64,000 nucleotides of DNA from Hymenobacter sedentarius (GCF_001507645.1 NZ_CP013909.1:930001-994000), one strand, 5' to 3'; shown: positions 19,005 through 28,052, counted from the stretch's first letter. The notes: generated by a model from the letters alone, not told the origin. Numbers and translations are program-made.

Positions 19005-19053
19005 CCCGGAAAAAGCCTTCTCACGTCGTGGAAGGGGTTTTCCGGGTTTCTTG
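19005..19053 (+). terminator. Hairpin after tRNA-Thr, repeated at 33145
   Basis: CCCGGAAAA...TTTTCCGGG with inner GCCTTC/GAAGG pairing (19005-19046) and a T-rich tail TTTCTTGCG. It would terminate the tRNA transcript. The hairpin at 33149-33190 has the same plan and similar flanks (CTTCTCA.GT inside, TTGCGTT after). Confidence 0.65.
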
Positions 19054-19107
19054 CGTTCGGGGGTCTCGGTCCTTCCCGACGCGAAACCGGGGGTTCCCTA
19101 CGCGAGG

Positions 19108-19129
19108 GACGCCCCCCTGACGCCCCCCT
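19108..19129 (+). repeat. Tandem 11-bp repeat GACGCCCCCCT x2
   Basis: Two perfect adjacent copies just upstream of the arm-domain gene. Short direct repeats near an attachment site can be arm-type binding sites for the integrase N-terminal domain, but this is only position-based. Confidence 0.4.
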
Positions 19130-19133
19130 GTGT

Positions 19134-19988
19134 ATGGTTACCCAATTTGTATTGCGAACGGATAAGAAAGACAAGGCCGGCAAGTGCCCGGTGCACCTGG
19201 TGGTGTACTTCGACGGGGCCCGCCTGAAATGCGCCACCGGCGAAAAGTGTAAGCCGGCGGACTGGAACGCGGACCGGCAGCGGTTCCGCGCTTCCTGCCC
19301 TTTAGCAGAGGAAGCCAACGATCTGCTGGCGCGGCTGGCGGCCGATACGCTGGCGTGGTGGCGCAAGCTGCGGGCGGCGGGCGAAGCGCCGACGCCCGCA
19401 GCTTGCGTGGACTGGATTACGCGCGTGGAACGGATTAACCTACTCTACGGCGTGAACGTCTCGATGGAAACGCTGCTGGTGCACGACCTGCGCACCGCGG
19501 GCCTGCCCGGCCTGCTCAACACGAGCCTAGCGGCCAGCACGCCGGGCGAGGAAGTGCAGCTCTTCAACGTCATTGCGGACGGCAACGGCGGGGCGGTGCC
19601 GGCCGCGGACGCACTGTTCGGGGAGGTGGTGGACGTGCCCCCGGTCGTAGTGACCCCGCCCGTGGTAATTGAGCGGGCTACGGCCCCGGGGCCCGCCCCC
19701 GTGATGGACGGGGCGGTGGCGGGGCAGGTGACGCTGGCCGGTCCGAACGGGACAATAGCGGGCGTGACCATTGAATCGGCCCCGGGCGTGAGCCTGGACT
19801 TTGCCCCGCTCTACAGCGGCAGCTCCACGCCGGTGGAGATGTACCTGTTTGTGTACGTGGAGGCCCCGATGACCGCCAAGGTGACCTTTGCCGACCGGTA
19901 CGCCGGCCAGCCCTTCACCGTGCACCTGGCCGATGGCCGCACGGCTACGGGTCTCTTCACGGAAGGCTCGTATGGCATTGACGTGTAG
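19134..19988 (+). CDS. Integrase arm-type DNA-binding domain protein lacking the recombinase domain
   Basis: 284 aa starting 151 bp after tRNA-Thr. Residues 1-90 (FVLRTDKKDKAGKCPVHLVV, LKCATGEKCKPADWNADRQR) match the arm DNA-binding domain at the N-terminus of Bacteroidota tyrosine recombinases. The core-binding and catalytic domains with R..H-x-x-R..Y are absent. Instead there is a segment VERINLLYGVNVSMETLLVH, a Pro/Val linker (VPPVVVTPPVVI) and a beta-rich C-terminus (VEMYLFVYVEAPMTAKVTF). It may be a remnant fused to foreign sequence, or a stand-alone att-binding accessory protein. The frame is intact and codon use matches neighbours. Confidence 0.65.
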   Translation: MVTQFVLRTDKKDKAGKCPVHLVVYFDGARLKCATGEKCKPADWNADRQRFRASCPLAEEANDLLARLAADTLAWWRKLRAAGEAPTPAACVDWITRVERINLLYGVNVSMETLLVHDLRTAGLPGLLNTSLAASTPGEEVQLFNVIADGNGGAVPAADALFGEVVDVPPVVVTPPVVIERATAPGPAPVMDGAVAGQVTLAGPNGTIAGVTIESAPGVSLDFAPLYSGSSTPVEMYLFVYVEAPMTAKVTFADRYAGQPFTVHLADGRTATGLFTEGSYGIDV

Positions 19989-20010
19989 TCGCGGCTCCTA
20001 TTAGTAGAAT

Positions 20011-20049
20011 GAGAAAGGCCAGCTCCCGCTTGGGGAACTGGCCTTTCTC
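20011..20049 (+). terminator. Strong hairpin after the arm-domain gene
   Basis: GAGAAAGGCCAGCTCCC (20011-20027) pairs with GGGAACTGGCCTTTCTC (20033-20049) over 17 bp with one mismatch and a 5-nt loop. It has no long T run, so it may act as a bidirectional or weak terminator. Confidence 0.6.
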
Positions 20050-20439
20050 AATGGTAAGTTAGGCAAACGAGATTATCCCCTTGGCTGTTGGCTGATGCTG
20101 GTGACCACGCCACCATGGCCAATAACTCGGCCGCCCAGCAGTAATCCGCCGAACCAGCTCAACGGATGCGCGCGTTGCGGGCTGCGGTAGCACAAGCTGA
20201 CGCCCCTTGCGGCCGCCCCGGGTCAGGGCCCGGTTCCGCCCTACCCGCGCTACGCAAGGGCAACCTCTACGGACCACCCACACCGCTCTTTCCCTACTGC
20301 ACTCCCCGGAGCCTGAAGATGCTCACGCAGCTTCATTGCTGGTTAAGGGCAACCAGTCATTTCCGGCACTTTGCAGGCAAAATCACATTAGTCTAGTGCA
20401 TGCCCGCTACTTTTATAGGTATACTCTTTTTTTAATTAT
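20050..20439. other. Intergenic region without recognisable gene
   Basis: About 390 bp. The open frames here show no family features. The last 60 bp turn AT-rich (TATAGGTATAC, run of T, AATTATATGCAT) just before the propeller-like gene and probably carry its promoter, but I cannot fix a TAnnTTTG box. Confidence 0.5.
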
Positions 20440-23058
20440 ATGCATACAGCTCTACCCCTCTCCAATCGCTCGCGCGGCCCAGTTTGGAGCCCCATAGCAG
20501 CGCTGTTATTCCCCTTGTTTCTCGCGTGGCTGCTGGCTGCCCCGGCCTGGGCCGGCACCCCACCGTCGGGCCCGCTGGCCGGGTCCCCCGCGCCCACAGG
20601 GCAGCCCCTGGCCAATGCCCTAAACCCTGACGGCACACTCAGAGCCGGCTATAACGGCTCGTTCGATGCCAGCGGCTACCGGATGCTGACGGCCCCTAAC
20701 GGCAAGCCGGTCTTTCGGCCCGCGGGCACCACCGGCGCGGGCGACGAGAACTGGCAGGACGGGTTCAACCTTCCCGGCACCAACGGCGAGGTAAAGGCCA
20801 TCGTTAGCAGCGGCAGCGACATCTACATCGGCGGTGACTTTACCATCGTGGGCAGCATCGCCGCCAACCGCATTGCCAAGTGGAACGGCACGCGCTGGAG
20901 CCGCTTGGGCAGTGGCATAAACAGCGAGGTCTTTGCACTGGCCGTGAGCGGTACGGACGTGTACGCCGGGGGCGACTTCAGCACGGCCGGCGGCGTTCCC
21001 GCCACGCGCGTAGCCAAGTGGAACGGCACGAGCTGGAGTGCCCTGGGCGCCGGGTTTAACGGTGCCGTCCACGCCTTGGCCGTCAGTGGCAGCGACGTGT
21101 ACGCGGGGGGCAACTTCACGCGCACGGGAGGTTCATCCCTGTTCTATATTGCCAAGTGGAACGGCTCGGGTTGGAACGCCGTGGGCGGGGGAATGAGCAG
21201 CATGGTCTATGCGCTGGCCGTAGACGGGACGGAGGTCTACGCGGGGGGGGCCTTCGGGATGGCCGGCGGGGTCTTTGCCGCCCGCGTGGCCAAGTGGAAC
21301 GGCACGAGTTGGAGTGCGCTGGACGCGGGATTTAACAGCAACGTCTACGCCTTGGCCGTGAGCGGCTCGGACGTGTACGCGGGAGGTAACTTCACCAAGG
21401 CCGGCTTCGTGGACACGGACCACATCGCCAAGTGGAACGGCACGAGTTGGAGCGCAGTCGGCAAGGGAGTGGACCGGGATGTCCATGCCTTGGCCGTAGA
21501 CGGTACGGAGGTCTACGCGGCGGGCGACTTTACCTACGCGGGGGGCAACGTTTTCACGGTCGGCGCCGTGAAAGCCAACCACTTGGCAAAGTGGAACGGC
21601 ACGCGTTGGAGTGCCATGAGCGCCGGAATGGGAATGGCACCCGACACGCACGTGTTTGCGCTGGCCGTGAACGGCAGCCACGTCTATGCCGGCGGGTATT
21701 ACATATCCGCTGGGGGGGGAGCGGCGAACAACATTGCGCGATGGGACGGCAGCGCCTGGACCGCACTGGAAAGGGGGCTGGGATTTAACGCCAAGGTCCA
21801 CGCCGTGGCCGTGAGCGGCAATGACGTATACGCCGGGGGCGACTTTACTACGGCCGGCGGAGTCGTCGCCAACTGCGTGGCCAAGTGGAACGGCACCGGG
21901 TGGAGTGCGCTGGGAAAGGGAATGGACTTTCGGGTCTACGCCTTGGCCGTGAGCGGGAACGACCTGTACGCCGGGGGGCAGTTCAACACGGCTGGCAATT
22001 GGAGCGCCAACAACATTGCCAAATGGAACGGTACCGAGTGGAGCCCCTTGGACCGGGGCGTGGACGGCAATGTGTATGCCCTGGCTGTGAGCGGCACCGA
22101 TGTATATGCGGCGGGCTCCTTCGGCACGGCCGGCGGTGTTGCTGCTAACCGCGTTGCGAAGTGGAACGGGACCAGCTGGAGCGCGCTCGGCTCGGGATTC
22201 AACGGCATTGCCCAGGCGCTGGCCGTGAACGGCGGCGACGTGTACGTTGGGGGCTACTCCCTAAGGGCTGGCGGGGGAGTCGATTACCTCGTTGCCAAGT
22301 GGAACGGCACCAGCTGGAATGCCCTGGGAACCGGAATGAATGGGGTACTCAGCGGCCTTACGGTGAGCGGCCCGGACCTCTACGTGGGAGGCTTTTTCAC
22401 GACCGCCAACGGGGTAGCCGCTAACGGCATCGCCAAATGGAATGGCACGAGTTGGAGCGGGTTGGGCACGGGGGTGAGCGGCGCGATTGGGATGAGCAAC
22501 GGTGGCGTACAGGCCATCGCCGTAATGGGCGGCAACGTGTACGCGGGAGGGCATTTCACCTCGGCCGGCGGGGTGACGGCCCGCAACATTGCCAAGTGGA
22601 ATGGCACGAGCTGGAGCGCATTGGGCACAGGCCTGAGTAGTGTTGGCGGCTCCCCGTATGATATGGTCACGTCCATCGTCTTTGGCAGCAGCGGCGAAAT
22701 GTACGCCGGCGGTAGCTTTACCACTGTTGCCGATGGCAGCAGGGTGCTGTCCAATTTCGGCATTTACTGGCCGCAAGGCATTATAACGGCTACCAAAGAC
22801 CGGCACCTGAATGCCTTAGTAGCGCTCTACCCCAACCCGGCCCGCAAGGCCGTCTTTATAGTATTGCCCGCCGAGCTGCACCGTACGGCCCACACCGCGG
22901 AGCTGGTCGATGCGCTGGGCCGGGTGATACGCAGCCAGGCGCTTCCGGGCGTCGGCATTGCCTTGCAGGTGGCGCTACTAGGGGTAGCCCCTGGCGTGTA
23001 TTCGCTGCGCATTGCCACAGCACAGGGTACCATCAGCAAGCGACTGGTTGTGGAATAA
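20440..23058 (+). CDS. T9SS-secreted protein with 14 propeller-like repeats
   Basis: 872 aa. After a signal peptide (PLFLAWLLAAPAWAG) the region about 105-765 holds 13 full and one divergent repeat of about 45-58 residues. Each reads roughly VYALAVSGSDVYAGG, then FTTAGGVAANRVAKWNGTSW and SALG. Such units form beta-propeller blades, and 14 would suit two seven-bladed propellers. The last 80 residues (LYPNPARKAVFIVL ... GVYSLRIATAQGTISKRLVVE, split here) form a type A T9SS C-terminal sorting domain, so the protein should be exported by T9SS and attached to the surface or released. Role unknown; adhesion or ligand binding is likely. Confidence 0.85.
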   Translation: MHTALPLSNRSRGPVWSPIAALLFPLFLAWLLAAPAWAGTPPSGPLAGSPAPTGQPLANALNPDGTLRAGYNGSFDASGYRMLTAPNGKPVFRPAGTTGAGDENWQDGFNLPGTNGEVKAIVSSGSDIYIGGDFTIVGSIAANRIAKWNGTRWSRLGSGINSEVFALAVSGTDVYAGGDFSTAGGVPATRVAKWNGTSWSALGAGFNGAVHALAVSGSDVYAGGNFTRTGGSSLFYIAKWNGSGWNAVGGGMSSMVYALAVDGTEVYAGGAFGMAGGVFAARVAKWNGTSWSALDAGFNSNVYALAVSGSDVYAGGNFTKAGFVDTDHIAKWNGTSWSAVGKGVDRDVHALAVDGTEVYAAGDFTYAGGNVFTVGAVKANHLAKWNGTRWSAMSAGMGMAPDTHVFALAVNGSHVYAGGYYISAGGGAANNIARWDGSAWTALERGLGFNAKVHAVAVSGNDVYAGGDFTTAGGVVANCVAKWNGTGWSALGKGMDFRVYALAVSGNDLYAGGQFNTAGNWSANNIAKWNGTEWSPLDRGVDGNVYALAVSGTDVYAAGSFGTAGGVAANRVAKWNGTSWSALGSGFNGIAQALAVNGGDVYVGGYSLRAGGGVDYLVAKWNGTSWNALGTGMNGVLSGLTVSGPDLYVGGFFTTANGVAANGIAKWNGTSWSGLGTGVSGAIGMSNGGVQAIAVMGGNVYAGGHFTSAGGVTARNIAKWNGTSWSALGTGLSSVGGSPYDMVTSIVFGSSGEMYAGGSFTTVADGSRVLSNFGIYWPQGIITATKDRHLNALVALYPNPARKAVFIVLPAELHRTAHTAELVDALGRVIRSQALPGVGIALQVALLGVAPGVYSLRIATAQGTISKRLVVE

Positions 23059-23079
23059 GTAACCTATGAGGTGGTCTAG

Positions 23080-23550
23080 CTAAGCCGGACACAATTGGGA
23101 CGTGGTTTGCAGTTGCTTTTCGAAGTGGTTGGGCGAGTGATAGCCGAGCGAAGAATGACGTCGTTCGGCGATGTGATGGCTGATTTCGAGCTGGGCCTCG
23201 GCTAGGCCAGGAAAGCGGACGCCGTCGAGCAGTTCGGCTTTGAAGCGGCTCCAAAACGATTCGGCGTGGGCGTTGTCGTAGCAGTTGCCGCGCCGGCTCA
23301 TGCTTTGCACGGCCCCGTGTTTTGCGACGAGGTCTTTAAAGCGGGTGGCCGTGTACTGGCTGTCCTAGTCGGAGTGCACGATGAGTCCAGCCGGTGGGCG
23401 GCGCACGGCCAAGGCGCGCCGCAACGCCTCACTGACCAAGCCCTCCAGCATCGTGTCGCGCACGTCCCACCCGACGACTTTGCGCGTGCACGAAGGCGCC
23501 GGCGGGCGCAGTACCAGCTACCGGCTTGCTCCAGAATAACCAGCCACCTG
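23080..23550 (-). pseudogene. Broken IS3-family transposase (OrfB) remnant
   Basis: Reading on the minus strand, CTRKVVGWDVRDTMLEGL, then VRRPPAGLIVHSD, then SRRGNCYDNAHAESFWSR and the final AERRHSSLGYHSPNHFE match the DDE integrase core of IS3 transposases. Defects: a TAG (23367-23365) replaces the Arg codon right after the catalytic Asp in HSDR, the frame breaks near 23500 after GGWLF, and the conserved segment before AERRHS is shortened. The N-terminal half and OrfA are missing. It cannot encode an active transposase. Confidence 0.8.
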
Positions 23551-23702
23551 TGGTTGCCTCATTAGGTGCATGTCTGGCAAAAGGAAGTTTTTTTAGGGCG
23601 GCGCACCGACGCAGATGGGTTTAGGAGACTTACCCAAGGCTTCTGCACCACCCACGGTCCGAATCTAAACGCGCTGGCTTGGTCAAGAGCAGACGACGGC
23701 AC

Positions 23703-24953
23703 CTAGATGGCATCCAGCCCCGGCAAGCCGAGCAAACCAGCGGCGCGCCGCGCCACAGTTTTGACACTGGCGACATCCGGGCCGGTGATGGTCAGGTGGC
23801 CCATCTTACGGCCTGCGAGCGCGCGCAGCTTGCCGTACAGATGCAGGTGCGTTCCCGGCAGGCTCAACACAGGGCGCCAGTCAGGCTCCTGCAGTTGACC
23901 GCTGCCGTCAAGCCACACATCGCCCAGCAGGTTGAGCATGATGGCCGGAGAATGCTGGCGCGGCTGCGGCAAGGGCAAGCCCGCCATGGCGTGGACCTGC
24001 AGGTCAAACTGCGACACGTCACAGGCATCCAGGGTGTAGTGGCCGCTGTTGTGCGGGCGCGGGGCCATCTCATTGACCACCAGGCCACCGTGCGGGCTGC
24101 CGTCGTCCACCACAAAAAACTCGACGCATAGCACCCCGACATAGCCCAGATGTTGCGCGATGGAAACGGCCGCGTCGCGGGCGCTATTTGCCAGGTCTAA
24201 CGGCATATTTCCTTCGTACGCGTGGGTCACGGCTAAAATGCCATCGACGTGCACGTTGCGCTGCGGGGCGAAGCTGACAACTCGCCCGTCCCAGCCGCGC
24301 GCCACCAGCACCGAACATTCGGCGGTTAGCGGCAGCATCTTTTCCAGCACGCAGGCGACGCCGCCCAGCTCTGCCCAGGCAGCGGCCAGCTCACCGGCGG
24401 TCTTGACGCGGATCTGGCCCTTGCCGTCGTAGCCCATGCGCGCGGTTTTCAGGATGCCGGGCAGCAAATCAGCCCGCTTTTCCTGGACGGCCTGCAGCTG
24501 GGCCCGCGTTTCAATCACCGCATAGGGCGCGCAGCTCACCCCCGACACGTCGGCGCAGGCCGTGAAGTGGGCTTTTTCCTCGATGCGGTTTTGCGCAATA
24601 CCCACCACAGCCGCGCCAGGCGCTACGGGGCGGGTCAGCGCCAGCGTTTGCAGGGCCTGCGCGGGCACGTTTTCAAACTCGGTGGTAATGGCCTGGCACA
24701 GTTGGGCTAGCTGCCTCAGCCCGGCTGGGTCGTCGTAGTCGGTCTGAATGTGGTGGTGGCTCACCTGTCCGGCCGGGCTTTGCGGGTCGGGCTCCAGCAC
24801 GGCGGTGAAGTAGCCCAAGCGCTGGGCGGCGTGCACAAACATGCGGCCCAGTTGGCCGCCCCCCAGCACCCCCAGCGTCGCCGGCTGGCCCGCGGCGTCT
24901 ATACTGCCCGGGAAAATTGGGAGCATGGCGGCAGCGTGAATACCGTCGTTCAT
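23703..24953 (-). CDS. purK: N5-carboxyaminoimidazole ribonucleotide synthase (PurK)
   Basis: ATP-grasp enzyme that carboxylates AIR with bicarbonate to N5-CAIR in purine synthesis. 416 aa. [20 protein letters not shown] near residue 27 is the N-terminal Rossmann motif, [13 protein letters not shown] and [13 protein letters not shown] the ATP-binding part, and [19 protein letters not shown] the metal-site hallmark. Start ATG 24951-24953 overlaps the purE stop as ATGA, so translation is coupled. An inner ATG (MLPIFPG) is an alternative. From memory the sequence resembles Comamonadaceae/Burkholderiales PurK ([29 protein letters not shown]) far more than Bacteroidota PurK, suggesting transfer. 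Confidence 0.93.
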   Translation of the reverse strand: MNDGIHAAAMLPIFPGSIDAAGQPATLGVLGGGQLGRMFVHAAQRLGYFTAVLEPDPQSPAGQVSHHHIQTDYDDPAGLRQLAQLCQAITTEFENVPAQALQTLALTRPVAPGAAVVGIAQNRIEEKAHFTACADVSGVSCAPYAVIETRAQLQAVQEKRADLLPGILKTARMGYDGKGQIRVKTAGELAAAWAELGGVACVLEKMLPLTAECSVLVARGWDGRVVSFAPQRNVHVDGILAVTHAYEGNMPLDLANSARDAAVSIAQHLGYVGVLCVEFFVVDDGSPHGGLVVNEMAPRPHNSGHYTLDACDVSQFDLQVHAMAGLPLPQPRQHSPAIMLNLLGDVWLDGSGQLQEPDWRPVLSLPGTHLHLYGKLRALAGRKMGHLTITGPDVASVKTVARRAAGLLGLPGLDAI

Positions 24954-25483
24954 ACTGGCAGCGTCATGGCGCGAGCCGCTTCGGTTTGTTCGGCGCGAAA
25001 CACCTGCAGCTTGGTTGCCAGGCCCGGGTCGTGCAGGGCCAGCAGGCTGACCGCGAACAAGGCCGCATTGGCCGCCCCGGCATTGCCAATTGCAAATGTG
25101 GCCACGGGCACCCCTTTGGGCATTTGCACGATGCTGTGCAGTGAGTCCACCCCCTGCAAATGGCGGCTGGCCACCGGCACCCCCAGCACGGGCACCGTGG
25201 TTTTGGCGGCCATCATGCCCGGCAGGTGGGCGGCCCCACCCGCGCCGGCAATGATGGCCTGCAGGCCGCGCGGGCCGGCTTGTTCGGCGTAGGCAAACAA
25301 GTCGTCGGGCATGCGGTGGGCCGACACCACGCGTGCTTCGTGGGCCACGCCAAAGTGCGCCAGCATCTGCACGGCATGCTGCATGGTGTCCCAGTCGCTG
25401 CTGGAGCCCATGACCACGCCGATTAGTGGCGTGCCCGGGGTAGCGCTGGGGCTGGATGTGTTGGTTGTAGGAAGGGTGCTCAT
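24950..25483 (-). CDS. purE: N5-CAIR mutase (PurE)
   Basis: Converts N5-CAIR to CAIR, the step after PurK. 177 aa. [16 protein letters not shown] is the phosphate-binding start, [16 protein letters not shown] contains the catalytic His, and [12 protein letters not shown] and [15 protein letters not shown] are class I PurE motifs. The ATG at 25483 was chosen because the extension to 25510 runs toward the adjacent palindrome. It overlaps purK by 4 bp, purE first. Like PurK it looks betaproteobacterial ([11 protein letters not shown] end). Confidence 0.93.
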   Translation of the reverse strand: MSTLPTTNTSSPSATPGTPLIGVVMGSSSDWDTMQHAVQMLAHFGVAHEARVVSAHRMPDDLFAYAEQAGPRGLQAIIAGAGGAAHLPGMMAAKTTVPVLGVPVASRHLQGVDSLHSIVQMPKGVPVATFAIGNAGAANAALFAVSLLALHDPGLATKLQVFRAEQTEAARAMTLPV

Positions 25484-25505
25484 GAGAAACAAATCGAAAA
25501 AGAAC

Positions 25506-25596
25506 GTCATGCTGAGCGGAGTCGAAGCATCTCTACCGCTTCGTTGCAGCCGTGTGAGCGAAGCGGTAGAGATGCTTCGACTCCGCTCAGCATGAC
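25506..25596. repeat. TCATGCTGAGC palindrome, copy 1
   Basis: GTCATGCTGAGCGGAGTCGA (from 25506) is mirrored exactly by TCGACTCCGCTCAGCATGAC (to 25596). Inner arms CATCTCTACCGCTTC/GAAGCGGTAGAGATG extend the stem to about 38 bp around a short loop. It lies between pyrC and purE in the minus-strand operon, 23 bp upstream of the purE ATG. Confidence 0.9.
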
Positions 25597-25627
25597 GGAC
25601 GACTATTATCTGGGTTAGCGCTGCCTA

Positions 25628-26905
25628 TCAGCGCTCCAGCAGGATTTCCGTACCTAGAATCACCAGGTCTACCCGGCCTTTCAGCGCCTGGTCGATGAAG
25701 GGCGTGTTCTGGGATTTAGATTTCATGAACTCCTTCGTGAAGGTGGTTTCTGCTTCGGTATCGAACAAAACGCAATCGGCTGGCTGGCCGACTTCGAGGG
25801 CGGCTACCGGCAGGCCCATCAGGCGGCGCGGCTCCGCCGAATAGCGCTTCACCACCACGTCCCACCCGAATTTTCCGGGCTCGACGAAGTGGTGATAGAG
25901 CGACACCAGGGCCGTATCCAAGCCGGTGATGCCATTGGGCGCGCTGATGAAATCCTGGGCTTTTTCGAACGGCGTATGCGGCGCGTGGTCGGTGGCAATG
26001 AGGTCGAAGACGCCTTCTTTGAGCCCTTCGAGCAGGGCATCACAATCGGCCTGCGTTCGCAGCGGTGGGTTCATTTTATAGTTCGTGTCGTAGTCGCCGA
26101 TGTGCTCGTCGGTGAACATTAGGTGGTGTGGGGTCACTTCCGCCGTGACCTTCACATCGCCGCGGGATTTCCACCAGCGGATGGTTTCCATGCCGAGCTT
26201 GCTGGACACGTGCTGGATGTGGACGTGCGCGCCCGCCGCGTGGGCCAGGCGGATGTCGCGGTCGATGATGATTTCCTCCGCGCACGCCGGCGAGCCCTTG
26301 ATGCCGAGCCGATAGCTCATCACCCCTTCGTTCAGGGCGCGCGGCCCCGCTAGTTCCGGCACCTCGCAGTGGCTGGCGAAAAACATCCCAAACTCGGTGG
26401 CGTACTGCATGGCCCGCAGCAGCACCGCCGGGTCGTGCGTGGTGTCCCCGTCGTCGGTGAGCATTTTCACCCCGAGTTCGCGCATGCCCTCGATTTCCGC
26501 CAGTTCCTTGCCCTCGCGGTTTTTGGTGACGCAGCCGGAGGTGTACACCGGAATGCGGGCCCGTTCCTTGGCATTTTCCAGCACGGTGGCCACCGCGGTT
26601 GCCGAGTCGAGGGCCGGGCGGGTGTTGGGCATCATGACCACGCCGGTAACGCCGCCGTTGATGGCCGCTTCGCTCCCCGTGGTGATGGTTTCCTTGTTTT
26701 CAGACCCGGGGGCGCGGAAATGAACGTGGGCATCAAACATGCCCGGCATCAGAACCCGGCCCCGTGCTTCGATGACCCGGGCGCCCTCGGGAACGGCGAG
26801 GCTTTTGCCGATTTGCTGAATTATTCCTTCGACAATCAGGACATCGCCCTCGACAAGCACGGGTGAATTTTCGGTGGCGAGGCGGGCGTTTTGAAGGAGG
26901 AGCAT
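25628..26905 (-). CDS. pyrC: Dihydroorotase, class I
   Basis: Forms dihydroorotate from carbamoyl-aspartate. 425 aa. Metal ligands: DAHVHFRAPG near residue 55 (HxH), FFASHCEVPEL, HVHIQHVSSK, and the catalytic Asp in LIATDHAPHT. GVTGVVMMPNTRPALD is a class I hallmark. The usual family motif HVHLREPG is HVHFRAPG here. Start at ATG 26905 (MLLLQNARLA); nine upstream codons to 26932 look untranslated. Palindrome copies flank the gene on both sides. The neighbours pyrB and purEK are on the same strand. Confidence 0.93.
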   Translation of the reverse strand: MLLLQNARLATENSPVLVEGDVLIVEGIIQQIGKSLAVPEGARVIEARGRVLMPGMFDAHVHFRAPGSENKETITTGSEAAINGGVTGVVMMPNTRPALDSATAVATVLENAKERARIPVYTSGCVTKNREGKELAEIEGMRELGVKMLTDDGDTTHDPAVLLRAMQYATEFGMFFASHCEVPELAGPRALNEGVMSYRLGIKGSPACAEEIIIDRDIRLAHAAGAHVHIQHVSSKLGMETIRWWKSRGDVKVTAEVTPHHLMFTDEHIGDYDTNYKMNPPLRTQADCDALLEGLKEGVFDLIATDHAPHTPFEKAQDFISAPNGITGLDTALVSLYHHFVEPGKFGWDVVVKRYSAEPRRLMGLPVAALEVGQPADCVLFDTEAETTFTKEFMKSKSQNTPFIDQALKGRVDLVILGTEILLER

Positions 26906-26965
26906 AGTTAGATGAGGGCTGTAAACCGGCAAAGGATAGGGGGATTGTGGCTATTGAAGATGAAC

Positions 26966-27051
26966 GTCATGCTGAGCTTGTCGAAGCATCTCTACGGCAA
27001 TAGTAATTATTTACTTGCGCGGCAGAGATGCTTCGACAAGCTCAGCATGAC
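26966..27051. repeat. TCATGCTGAGC palindrome, copy 2
   Basis: GTCATGCTGAGCTTGTCGAA (from 26966) is mirrored by TTCGACAAGCTCAGCATGAC (to 27051), with inner CATCTCT/AGAGATG. It sits between pyrB and pyrC, 20 bp downstream of the pyrB stop in the direction of transcription. Confidence 0.9.
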
Positions 27052-27071
27052 CGCCTATTTAGGAGAGGCCC

Positions 27072-28052
27072 TTAGGGCGTAACCACCGGTGAGTTGGCTT
27101 GCTGCGGTGCAGCATACGCTTCTTGCCGCGGGAAGTCTCCGCCCGGCGTGAGCCAGTCGAGCACGGCCATGCGAACGGAAATGCCGTTTTCGACCTGGTT
27201 GGTGATGAGGCTGCGCTCGTAGTCCATGACGGCGTCGCACAGCTCAACCCCCCGGTTTACGGGGCCGGGGTGCATGATGTAGAGGCCGCGGTCGCGGATT
27301 TCCGCCAGCCGGGCGGTGGTGATGCCGTAGACCCGGTGGTATTCGCGCACGCTGGGAAAAAACTGCACGTCCTGGCGCTCCAGCTGCACGCGGAGCAGGT
27401 ACACCACATCGGGCGCCCAGGCCATGGCCGCTTCGTAGTCGGTGAAGCGGGGGATGGTTGCCGGGCCGTACTTGGGCACCAGCGACCCCGGGCCCAGGTA
27501 AGCGACCTCAACGCCCAGCTTTTGCAGCAGGGTGCTGGTGGAGCGCGCGACGCGGGAGTGGAGAATATCGCCGATGATGAGGACTTTTTTGCCCCGGGGG
27601 TCAGGGAATTTTTCCTTAATGGTGAAGGCGTCCAGCAGGGCCTGGGTGGGGTGCTCGTGTGCCCCGTCGCCGGCATTGATGACCGACGCCGTGGTTTGGC
27701 GGGCTATCATGGCGGGCAGGCCGGGGTGACCATGGCGGACGACGATGTAGTCGGTGCGCATGGCCTGGAGCGTCTCAATCGTCTCGCGTACCGACTCGCC
27801 CTTGGTGATGGAGGAGTGGGCGACGTCGAAGTTCGTTACCTCCGCCGAGAGGCGTTTGGCGGCAACCTCGAAGGAGGAGTGCGTCCGGGTGCTGGCCTCA
27901 TAGAACAGCATGAGCACGGACTTGCCCTCGAGGGCGGGGATTTTTTTCACCGAGCGGGTGAACAGTTTTTTAAAGGACGTGGATTGGTCGAGCAAAAACT
28001 CGATTTCCTCACGGTGAAGGGATGCGATGTCGAGCAGGTCTTTACGTGCCAT
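27072..28052 (-). CDS. pyrB: Aspartate carbamoyltransferase catalytic subunit
   Basis: Condenses carbamoyl phosphate with aspartate. 326 aa. The carbamoyl-phosphate loop is YEASTRTHSSFE near 51-62; the usual STRTR is STRTH here (His58). HEHPTQALLDAF near 140 holds the catalytic His, MHPGPVNRGVE the aspartate-binding arm, and ILHSRVARSTS a conserved core. No regulatory-subunit gene is present. It heads the minus-strand block pyrB-pyrC-purE-purK. Upstream lie a promoter (28320-28348), a possible leader ORF and an intrinsic terminator, suggesting attenuation. The sequence lacks the KKGETLLDTVNN-type segment I associate with Cytophagales PyrB, so a foreign origin is possible. Confidence 0.92.
   Translation of the reverse strand: MARKDLLDIASLHREEIEFLLDQSTSFKKLFTRSVKKIPALEGKSVLMLFYEASTRTHSSFEVAAKRLSAEVTNFDVAHSSITKGESVRETIETLQAMRTDYIVVRHGHPGLPAMIARQTTASVINAGDGAHEHPTQALLDAFTIKEKFPDPRGKKVLIIGDILHSRVARSTSTLLQKLGVEVAYLGPGSLVPKYGPATIPRFTDYEAAMAWAPDVVYLLRVQLERQDVQFFPSVREYHRVYGITTARLAEIRDRGLYIMHPGPVNRGVELCDAVMDYERSLITNQVENGISVRMAVLDWLTPGGDFPRQEAYAAPQQANSPVVTP

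Noticed and set aside
18926..19120. 64-codon frame beginning inside tRNA-Thr
   Set aside because: It overlaps the tRNA and the following hairpin; no protein features.
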